12,608 bases of DNA from Gryganskiella cystojenkinii (taxonomy: Eukaryota > Mortierellomycota > Mortierellomycetes > Mortierellales > Mortierellaceae). Where the stretch lies: the NCBI GenBank assembly GCA_015852425.1, contig JAAAIG010000126.1, forward strand, positions 5,972 to 18,579, in the 5' to 3' direction. The position numbers were made by a program, and so were the translations under genes. Positions 1 through 8,500 of this stretch are shown here, in pieces (position 1 is the first letter of the stretch; every line of letters starts with the position of its first letter). A model generated the notes under the pieces. That model made no database searches. It had not been told where the DNA came from and worked only from the letters and a program-made list of their open reading frames with translations.

Positions 1-84
1 TAAAAAAGCATATGCGGCTCAAAATGTCAGTAGTTTTTCAACTGAGATAGATGCGACACAATCTACGAGAGGATCAAACCATAC
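1..84 (-). other. Ninth intron of the DIS3L-like gene, cut by the window edge
   Basis: Exon 9 stops at THFT and a GTATGG donor follows at 84-79. A stretch without coding similarity then runs to base 1, with a CTGAC branch-like motif at 32-28 and a T-run ending in A at the very edge. One further G outside the window would complete the acceptor and give an intron of about 85 bases, in line with the other introns of this gene. The next residues expected are SPIRRY. The acceptor itself is inferred, not seen. Confidence 0.7.
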
Positions 85-3000
85 CGTAAAGTGGGTATAA
101 AAGTCCAGAGCAAGACCATAATGGGCATATTCGTTCACAGGTTTTGAACCTGACGAGATATAACTAGCCTCGGACATGGCCATGGTTGCCATGGTCTTCA
201 AAAGTCGAATAAACTCGATATCATCCTGATTTTTCTCAGCACAATCTCTTAGAGAGTTGGCAAGCGCTAAATTGGAGCTGGTATCAATCGTAAAGCCCTA
301 AGTGATTTCATCCACGAGACGAGAACTAGGTAAGTATCTTGAAGAGAATCTCAAAGGGCTTTAAACTAGTCAGAGCACGATCGACTTACTCTACTCTCGG
401 CAGCGCGACGGAGCATCTTGAAATGACTGTCGATCGGCAAAGGATGGTGACGAAGCATGGCTGACTCTCTGAACCCATCGTAAATCTTCCTTGCCACATA
501 TCCATTAGCCATCACCATGGCCTCCTCGATGATCTGGTGGACCTCCAGAGGTTGCTTCGGGAGAATATCAGAAATACCGCCATCTTCCTCCTTGAACTTG
601 AATTTAACCTCAGAACTCTCAAGTTCTAATCCACCATTCGCCATTCTCTTGGCCTAGAAAGCAAAGACACATTGTTAACAAGATATCGACCATGGCGGTA
701 TGATGCCACTACAGAATTTCAAGGGCCCTACCCTAATCTTGCGCATCGTCTTGGCAAGCAAAACGACCGATGGTTTGAGCTTCTTGCAGGTAGGTGCATC
801 GAGACCTGGGACAATGTCCTTGCCATTCAACAGTCCTTGAGCTTGCTCGTATTCCATTTCGCAGGCGGATCGTATAACGGACCGACCAAACCAGGTCGTT
901 AAAACATTAGCCTCCGAATCCATTGTCCACATAACCGACACTAAACGGAGAATGGGGGCGAGCGATGATTAACAGATTGGTTAATATCGAGCATTATGTT
1001 GCATTTGTCTATTCTACAGCAAAAACTTGGACTTACTGGCATATCGGTCTACATGATGGCGAAGAGAGCACAGCTGTTCGCTCAAAACTTTGGGTAACAT
1101 GTCGAATCGTCGATCCGACAGGTAGACAGTCGTTCCACGTGCACGCGCCTCAAGATCCGTTAACGAGTTTTCCTGAACAAAATAGCTCACATCAGCGATA
1201 TGGACGCCGAACTCGACTTGACCATTGCCGATATCCCTGATTGAGATGGCATCGTCAATATCCTGACAGTTGGGTGGATCGATACTAAAGATAATCAGAT
1301 CTCGCAAATCGCGACGACGTTTCAGCTCTGCGGGGTCGGGTCTCCAGGGGTGCTCTGGTGTATTGACGGGCATCTCCTTCAGCGATCCCTCACTGAACCC
1401 TTGGGTTGTCTGCGATACTGATATTCCGTGCTCAATCAGAATAGCCGAGATTTCAGTATCGAGTTCGTGAGCACGTCCAATGCTGCGGACGTAATGTCCG
1501 TTCGGGTATTGTGAGTTAATCGGCCAGCTGTCGATCCTTACAACGATTCGCTGGTTGACCAGGACTTTCGGGTCATGATGACGGATTCTGATCTTGGGAA
1601 TCACAGGGTTCAACGGCAAGACCAAGTGGAACGATCCTGACTCCTTATCGGATCCTTCTTGCAATGTTGCGACATAGGGTTGCCAGTTTCTCGAGATCAC
1701 ACCGACAACTCTCCCTGTGGGTTTGATCTCTTTGAATCGGTGTCTATTCGTCGATTCTTCATCTTCGTCGCCTGCGACATGGATCTCCTCGGGGTCATAT
1801 GAGATATGCGTCGAGGGAGCTACCCAATTCGATTTGTTGAGGAGCTCTACCACTACAACATCTCCATGAACCGCGCGGTTGCGGTGTTCAGATCCAACAA
1901 TGACAATTTCGCCAATATTGGAATCTCCTCGGATAAACGCCTGATCTCTGTGGTTGGCACGGACTTTCATAACACCTTGGAAGAAGCGCTCTGATTTCAC
2001 ACCGGCTTCGAGTTCCGATAATGGCTTGTACTGTTATTTTTGAGTGAGAAAACAGAAACGTCAGGGGGCTGCCTTTTTTTAACTAAAATGTCCTGTCCTG
2101 CATAGCATTACCAGGGATTTACCTCTTGAAATCCTGTGGATTGCGCGTTCTTCTTCGAGACGATACCGCCTTTGCTCTGCAACTCGAGATCCTCTTCCAA
2201 GATCGCCTCCTTGAGTGAACCGAGTAGCTCGTGCAGTTCCGCCTTCTTGGCCCAGTACTGGTTCAAGTACCCCTTGAGTGACAAGACCTTGACCCCGGCT
2301 TTGATCTGCTCTTCTGAGAGGTCCTCCTGGTTAAACTAATTATAGCAGGAGCAATACGCCGTTTAAAACCAATGGATAAGAATTTTGTCCGCTGATGGCA
2401 CCCATGTACACAAAAAGGTGGTCGCACTCCTGTTTACCTGTTCCGAGAGAAGAATGATAGAGACTCGACCCTGGAGATGACTATGGTACCAACTAGCGGT
2501 CTTAAGCAATGCCCTCCAGTCGCGCTGCTCGATTGATTCTTCTGGTTCTCGAAGTACTGTTGCGCCTTCACAATGCTCGTTGCTGAACACAACACTTCTT
2601 CTCCGAGGATCCTTGGCGACCTGTCGCAAGCTCTTGTAAGTCCTGGTCTTGTCCTCTGATTGGAGCTATCGGGTCATAATGGTGGATTGGTAGAGTTTGT
2701 TTAGTCGATTGATCCAATAGAGCTGGGCTTAGCGCTAGATTCATCCAGTGTTGCTCTTGGGTTCCATACTTACACGCTGAAGAATGGTTTCCGTAAAAAT
2801 AATGTTGGTCAACTCTTCTTGCTCTAGTAGTTCGACATAACGTAGGGAGACCTAGGAAGCATGTAAAACGATTTAGAAATTGATTAGTGCTGCGTCTTGT
2901 TTTCGTTTCCAACACTGCCACGCTACACGTGCGACGGAGCACTCACGGAATAGTCTGGGATCAGATAGTAAAGCGTCTCTTCGCTCAGCAGACTCGACTC

Positions 3001-3313
3001 GACCTTGATCCGTTCGTGACAAGGTGGGCTCAGAGGGCATAACGTTGACAGGCATGGGATGTCCTTTCGAAGATAGACTGCATATTGTTTTGACAGGCGA
3101 AAAAGGAGGGGTGCAATTGGTTTTTGACACACACAAAGGGGTCAGTCCGTCAGTCAGTCGGTCAAAGTGTCAAGCAAGGGGACAGGAAGGACATGGCAAA
3201 CCTGTCAGAAAAAGAGAAAAAAGGATGGCATTGCGTGTACCTTCATGGACCCGCTTTATGACCGTGTTCTTATTTGTCTTGCGAAAGTGTACATTTTCAG
3301 TCCGACGGAGCAT
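85..3313 (-). CDS. DIS3L: DIS3L-like exosome 3'-5' exoribonuclease, nine exons, 3' end outside window
   Basis: Processive 3'-5' RNA-degrading subunit of the (cytoplasmic) exosome, RNase II/RNB family. Exons by splice logic (minus): 3313-3241, 3077-2947, 2851-2774, 2665-2438, 2326-2123, 2030-1037, 940-732, 653-390, 297-85; all phases join, giving 798 residues. Start: first in-frame ATG after a TGA; the resulting N-terminus lines up with the start of human DIS3L as I remember it. Order: CR3-type cysteine motif (C33, C38, C44), PIN domain about 60-190, two cold-shock domains about 250-440, RNB domain from about 475 with [13 protein letters not shown] (acidic residues D489, D495, D497, D498 intact), ending at DFYTHFT just before the expected SPIRRY. 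The rest of RNB and the S1 domain lie off the window. DIS3L rather than DIS3 is favoured by [19 protein letters not shown] and [13 protein letters not shown], compared from memory. PIN catalytic acids are mostly lost. Family call is very safe; subtype is likely. Confidence 0.88.
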
Positions 3314-3703
3314 CGATGGTATGATGATATGTATGAGTAGGCGCGGGTGAGTGATGAGTAATTCGTTTCCTGAAAGGACTCAATTAGGGGAGTGAGAACA
3401 GAGAGACAGAGAGAAGAGAGAAGAGAGATGAATAGGACCTTTGTTCAATCAACGCCACCACCCAATGAATCTGATTTCAGAGCCTAATTTGTTCCCACCA
3501 ACGCACCAGTCACTATTCGGTGTTTCTCATTCGCTCATTCCACACTCAATTCCTTTCCTCTCTCTCTCTCTCTCTCTCTCTCCTTCTCACTCTCTCCTTT
3601 CATACCCACGACATATCCCATATCTTCAGCTTGTAACCAACCCTTATCTTCTTATCTCAACATCAACCTCTCTCTCTCTCTACATATATACTCTTTCTCA
3701 AAT
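3314..3703. promoter_or_regulatory. Divergent (head-to-head) promoter region of the DIS3L-like and CTR genes
   Basis: 390 bases separate the two start codons, so the genes must share or closely pack their promoters. Bases 3391-3429 are purine-rich on the plus strand, i.e. pyrimidine-rich in the sense of the leftward gene. A (CT)12 run at 3558-3581 and further CT tracts to about 3682 are pyrimidine-rich in the sense of the rightward gene. A CCAAT pentamer sits between them at 3462-3466. TACATATATA at 3681-3690 is only 14 bases before the CTR start, so it is more likely leader than TATA box. No copper-response element of the yeast Mac1 type was recognised. Confidence 0.6.
3558..3581. repeat. 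(CT)12 microsatellite in the CTR leader/promoter
   Basis: Twelve perfect CT units, followed by interrupted CT stretches near 3591-3598 and 3668-3680. Likely length-variable between strains. It lies 122 bases upstream of the CTR start codon in a pyrimidine-rich region typical of fungal core promoters and leaders. Confidence 0.9.
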
Positions 3704-4396
3704 ATGGATCACGGTGACGGTGGACACGGTGGCGGAGGCGGTGGTGGTGGTGGAGGAGGAGGAGGTCATGATGGTGGACACGGTGGTCACGGCGGAGACG
3801 ACGCCGGCACTTGTAGCATGAACATGCTCTTCAACTGGTCGACGGAGAACCTCTGCGTCGTCTTTGAGTCTTGGAAGATCAACACCCCCCTTGCCTTGGT
3901 CATTTCTTTCCTGGTCATCGTCGCCTTGGCTGCCTCATACGAGCTCCTTCGATCCCAGTCACGTCAGTTTGAAGAACGACTTCTAGAAGGCGACCGCAAG
4001 CGACATGCCGAGTCTCGTCGATCAGGTGGAGGCAGCTCCAGTGGCAGGGCTGAAGACGAGACCCCTCTGTTGGCTTCCAGACCTCATGTCTACAGGTAAG
4101 AGAACGATACTAGTTGTTTAAATGAGCAAGGCGTATACCATCTCTATTTTCAATGGTCCTAATGAAGATATCGTTCTTGGCATAAACTTTATAGGCTTTC
4201 GAACCAACAGCAACTCACTCGGGCCTTGTTCTACATGGCCCAGGTCTTTGTTGGCTTCTTCCTGATGCTGATTTTCATGACCTACAATGGGTACTTGATG
4301 ATTGCTACGGTCTTGGGCGCAGGCATCGGCTTCTTTTATTTCGGCGGCAACTCGCTTTCCACGTCGTCTTCGACCAAGGCTCTGAGCTGTCACTGA
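3704..4396 (+). CDS. CTR-family copper transporter, two exons
   Basis: High-affinity Cu(I) import protein of the CTR family, which works as a trimer. Exons 3704-4095 and 4195-4396 give 197 residues, in the normal range for fungal CTRs. The 99-base intron has a GTAAGA donor, a CTAAT branch motif at 4159-4163 and a TATAG acceptor. The N-terminus is rich in Gly and His (13 consecutive Gly at 9-21; His at 3, 8, 22, 26, 29), followed by the family-typical CSMNMLFNW (37-45). TM1 is about 61-80, then a polar cytosolic loop with a basic and a Ser/Gly-rich part. TM2 holds the M-x-x-x-M filter (M155, M159), TM3 the GxxxG pair (G172, G176). The protein ends in SCH, a Cys-His tail like those that bind copper in other CTRs. 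Plasma membrane or vacuolar location cannot be told from the sequence. The extracellular Met clusters common in yeast Ctr1 are absent. Confidence 0.93.
3711..3799 (+). repeat. GGN-repeat tract coding the poly-Gly/His N-terminus of CTR
   Basis: Runs of GGT, GGC and GGA codons encode 13 consecutive glycines at residues 9-21, flanked by G-G-H units. The DNA is a slippage-prone trinucleotide repeat, so length may differ between strains. It is inside the CTR reading frame. Confidence 0.85.
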
Positions 4397-4619
4397 ATTT
4401 CTTGCCTTCCTTCCAATCTTTCCAAACTGTTTTTTTAATCACTCGATTTCTTGGATTTTTCCGTGACCCTTGTCCTGCACGTCCGCGAGCACGTGACCAT
4501 TTTGGATAGGTGTTCACATCCTCTTTTTTTACCAGTTTCCTGGAGCTGACGACTGCTACTTGAGACAGAGTGATTTGTTCCCAAGATACTCTGGGAAACA
4601 TTCTTGGCGCCCAACCAAC

Positions 4620-4625
4620 AATAAA
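4620..4625 (+). terminator. Candidate poly(A) signal of CTR
   Basis: AATAAA 224 bases after the CTR stop codon, followed by an A-rich stretch. Canonical in sequence and plausible in distance. Fungal 3' ends often lack a strict hexamer, so this is only a candidate. Confidence 0.4.
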
Positions 4626-4882
4626 TGAAAATCCAAAAACAAAACAAATATGCGGTCTCCCCTCCATTTACTTTATTTGAGGGGGAAAAAATCCCCCGAT
4701 ACCACATGGGCGAGCATTTCCCTGTTGTGATGGTTCCGCGTACGCGTCAGGTCAGAGTCCTAGACAGAATCGCGGACAGGGGAGTTCCTGCCTTTGGAAG
4801 ATTGAATGCTTTTTGAGAGCCACAAATCGAAATTTGGATTTTCGGGCTTGATGTCCCACCGCAGGTTTTCAGGTTCCCGACC

Positions 4883-4979
4883 AAAAAAAAAAAAAAATCT
4901 GTGAGAACTGCGGGAAGAGCACCACCTTTGAATAATGGCAAACTGCGGGATCAAGGCTCTCACACAGGGAAAAAAAAAT
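4883..4979. repeat. A-run-bounded block with repeated AACTGCGGGA
   Basis: A 15-A run (4883-4897) and a 9-A run (4971-4979) bracket two copies of AACTGCGGGA at 4906-4915 and 4941-4950, 35 bases apart. GTGAGA (4901-4906) and TCTCAC (4958-4963) form a short inverted pair around them. Nothing here is coding. Function is unknown; protein-binding sites or a remnant of a small repeat are possible. Confidence 0.45.
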
Positions 4980-4981
4980 CT

Positions 4982-4997
4982 GAGCATTGGAGCATTG
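4982..4997. repeat. Tandem GAGCATTG pair
   Basis: Two perfect adjacent 8-base units followed by a partial third (GAGC). Non-coding; probably simple slippage. Confidence 0.6.
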
Positions 4998-5473
4998 GAG
5001 CGTCGGGGTTCTACTTCAATGCGTGTTGAAGGATGTTCAGGGTAACATGCAAAACAAAAAAGTATCTATTAGTCCTGCACAGGCGCTTTTGTGTTTATTA
5101 TCTATCCCATGGTTGATTTGTGAGACCCGACTAGATCAAAAAAGCTGGTCTGGTCCGTGGTGGCACCCCTTTCCTGATTTGAAGCACTGATCATCGATCT
5201 AGAAGATTGGAGGAATCATGAATTGAAAGAACTCCAGAGGACTTTCTATCTACAGTACTCGTAAAAAAAAGGTTTTGTTGAATCCGATATTGCAAGCTCA
5301 ACGACCTGTTATTGGGATTGTCTTCCAAACAAGTTAAGGTTGTCTGTCAAATGCCCACTCTTGGCATCAAATTGCGCCCTGGTTGAAGATTTCTTATGGG
5401 GCGACTCGATCGACCTGCAAGTTTAGTGTTCATGTTCTCTTCTCTCTCGCGCTCCGCCATCCGGCTCGAGCCT

Positions 5474-5480
5474 TATAAAG
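5474..5480 (+). promoter_or_regulatory. TATA box of the ABC transporter gene
   Basis: TATAAAG lies 117 bases before the chosen start codon, just after a GC-rich, pyrimidine-rich stretch. A transcript starting about 30 bases downstream would begin near 5505-5515 and exclude the in-frame upstream ATGs at 5396 and 5432, which supports ATG 5591 as the real start. Confidence 0.55.
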
Positions 5481-5590
5481 ACCTCGTATTCAACCTTTTC
5501 TCCAGAGTTTTTTCATCATCTTATGTTAAGCTCAAGAATATTAAAAAAGTCGTTCGTACTACCAACAACCCAAAACATTACAATTTCAAC

Positions 5591-8500
5591 ATGCCAACCT
5601 CCTTCTGTGATTCGGAGGGTTGGGTCGTCTTTAGTCAAAGACGTGCCATGGATTTCACCATGTGTTTCCAGGACAGGTAACAAATATATATAATAGGTGG
5701 TCCATTTCATACTAGCTCTCTTTTTTTTGGCGGCCTATGCTCATCACCTCTACCTTCTCGCCTCACAAAATGGACCGTTTACAGTATCTTGACCGTCGTC
5801 CCGAGCGCCCTCTTGCTCGTTTTCCTCTCGCCGAGACTCCACAAGATTCTTGGTAAAGGTCAACTGGAGGGCGTCCAGATCGGACCGGGCTTCTCCTTCA
5901 AAATGCTAACTCTCCTGGCAGCCATGGGGGTCCAGGCCGCAATATTGGCTCAGACGGTCTCCATGGACAGTTACCAGTCCTCGGGTATCTTAAGTACCAC
6001 GATGTATTTGTTGGCCATGGTACGTTTCCGACAGTCGCAGTGCTGCTCCTCTTCTGCATCTTTTTTTTCCTCTCTTTCCTTTGCTAACGGCTTCGAGAAC
6101 ACCCAAATGTATTATTCTCCCATTTCTGTCATAGCTCGGCGCCGCCTTGTTGCACTACTTTGAGTTCTTCAACATGATTAATCCTTCCTCGGGGCTGATG
6201 GTCTTTTGGCTCTTCACCTCTCTCATCTCGATCTTCCCTACCCGTTCCTGGATCCAAGACTCACCCACCAACCTTAATGGTGGTGGTAAACCCAACTCGA
6301 TCCCACTCCTCAAACTCGTCTTCACCTTTCTGTCCTTTGTCATGTTCATTCTCGAAAATATCCCCCGTCGTCACCGCAAGAACTTCAAACGCAAAGACGT
6401 CCTTGTCTCTGTCGGCTCCGAGCACATTGTCCAGTTGAACCCCTCGCCTGAACCCTTCTCCAATTTTTTCGCCCGGATCACCTTCTTTTGGCTGCTGCCG
6501 TTGCTTAACCTCGGAAGGGAAAAGTCGCTAAAGATGGAGGATATCTATAACGTCCATCCCAAGTTGCTCAGCTATCCTCTCTACCTGACCACCAAAGCCA
6601 AGATGGATGCGGACGAGGCCATTGCCCTGCAAAAGATCAAGGAGGAATCCGTCGCCACCAAGACCACGAAGAGCCACAAGGGTAAAATCAACCTGATCTC
6701 TACCGTCCTGCACACTGTCGGTTATGGCTTCATGACCGCTATCATTCCCCGTCTGCTTTACATCTGTGCCACTTATGCCCGTCCCGTCCTCTTCTCGTCC
6801 CTGATCGCGTTTGTGAACAGCTACTCCTCTACCTCCAAGGATCAGTCGCCTCAACCAGCTTGGGTCGGATTCGGACTCCTCATCGCCATCTTCTCTTCTA
6901 GTACCCTTTCTTCGCTCTTTGACGGACAGTTCCAAAACATCTGTTACAATTCCTCGCTCAAAGCCCGTGGCGTCTTTGTTTCGTTGATTTACCGAAAGGC
7001 CCTGCGATTGAGCTCGACCAACAAGCAAGAGGGGATGGGCTCGATCGTTAACCATATGAGCACCGATGTTGACAAGGTCGTGGCGTTTTTCAACATTATC
7101 CACATCTCGTGGAGTTCATTTGTCGAGATCGCTGTCGCGTTGGTCTTGCTCTGGGCTCAGGTTCGGTTCGCGCTGTTTGCTAGTGTCGCTGTGGTGGTTG
7201 CGATTGTGGCCCTGGGTGGTGCGTGTGCCCCCAAAATTGGCGGTCATATCCGAGCCGTGATGATGTCTTCGGACAAGCGGATGAAGTTGATCACCGAGCT
7301 GATTTTCTCAATCAAGTCAATCAAGGTATTGTAGACATTTTGACAACACCCAAAAATATTGATATACTAATGACAAGCATTCGAACGTTGACTGCTAACC
7401 CTTTCCTTTTCTCACCTCTTTTAAATGCCCTATTTCAGCTATTCGCCTATGAATCTTACTTTTTCAAGAAGATTGCCGACATCCGTGTCCTTCAGCTAGA
7501 TCACCTCCGTCGGTTCTACATGTGGATCGGAATTATTGGCACGTTCTTGAACTCGGTCGCGCCCTTTGCGGTCTTTGCCACGCTCTCGGTCTATGCTGCG
7601 ATCTCAAAATCGGAAGACCCCTTGGATATCCAAAGGATTTTTACTGCAATCACGTTGATTAACATGTTGGAGGGTCCGGTTCTGACCTTGAACCAATCCA
7701 TGTCATCCGTGGTCAGTGGTCTGGTCTCGTACAAGCGTCTTAGGGATTTCTTTAACTCGGAGGAGATCGAAGAGGAAAATGTTGTCCGTCATGCGGATGC
7801 GTCTGGGTCCAACTTTGCGCTCCAGATTGATGAGGGCACCTTTGGTTGGTATACCCCCGATGCGATCGAGGCTTCGATCGAGAAGAAGAAAAAGGAGGCA
7901 GAGGCCAAGGTCAAGTCCGAAGCTCGGGCTTTCAAGAAAGATAAGAGCCAGAACAAGGCTGTTGCTGTTGCCAAGGATGATGATATAGAGCTTTCGGATG
8001 TCAAAGCTGACAAGTCCGAGATCGAAAGTACCAACTCAACCACGACCGACCTTCCAGAGGAAAAGAAACCGGATACTCCCACCGTCATCAAGGATGGTAA
8101 AGAAAACATGGGTCCAGTTCTCCACGATATTCAGCTCAAGGTCCGACGTGGTGCTCTGACTGCTGTTGTCGGTCGAGTGGGAGAGGGTAAATCCTCTCTC
8201 GTCGGCGCTCTGCTAGGCGAGATGCACAAGTACTCCGGATCCGTTCAGGTTTATGGGTCCGTCGCCTATGTCGCTCAATCCGCCTGGATTTTGAACGACA
8301 CAGTCCGCAACAACATTTTGTTTGGCAGGGAGTACGACCGTGAGCGATACCTGAAGACCATCATGGCCTGCGCTCTCATTCCCGATTTCAAGATGCTGGT
8401 TAAGAGCGACAAGACTGTTATTGGTGAAAAGGTAATTGGTCATTCAATGTAGTATTTTGCCAATGTCCAAAAGAAGTTGATAGCTATAGCATTTTCTAAT

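Larger units (their letters stand above)
4397..5590. other. Intergenic region between CTR and the ABC transporter
   Basis: About 1.2 kb with no gene I can support on either strand. Open frames here reach at most about 120 codons, run opposite CTR or through A/T homopolymers, and show no recognisable motifs. The left part is the CTR 3' region with an AATAAA at 4620-4625. The middle has A-runs (15 A at 4883-4897; 9 A at 4971-4979), a 10-base direct repeat AACTGCGGGA (4906-4915 and 4941-4950), and a tandem GAGCATTG pair (4982-4997). The right part carries the ABC promoter. No tRNA-like B-box was noticed. Confidence 0.6.

Noticed and set aside
965..1240. A plus-strand open frame of 91 codons
   Set aside because: Opposite exon 6 of the DIS3L-like gene; the minus-strand product contains the RNB domain.
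85..3313. Assignment to DIS3L2
   Set aside because: DIS3L2 lacks a PIN domain; this protein has CR3 cysteines and a recognisable PIN domain upstream of the RNB domain.
3441..3821. A 126-codon plus-strand open frame across the CTR promoter
   Set aside because: Low-complexity translation of the CT and GGN repeats in a different frame from CTR. The CTR frame has clear family motifs.
4305..4707. Overlapping minus-strand open frames of 90-120 codons
   Set aside because: Partly opposite CTR exon 2 and otherwise in low-complexity 3' sequence; no motifs, no splice support.
5396..5590. N-terminal extension of the ABC transporter to ATG 5396
   Set aside because: The frame is open and in phase, but a TATA box lies inside it and the family-like N-terminus FCDSEGW starts right after ATG 5591.
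6528..7103. A 191-codon open frame on the minus strand
   Set aside because: It lies entirely opposite exon 3 of the ABC transporter and has no recognisable domain; it follows from the codon bias of the real gene.
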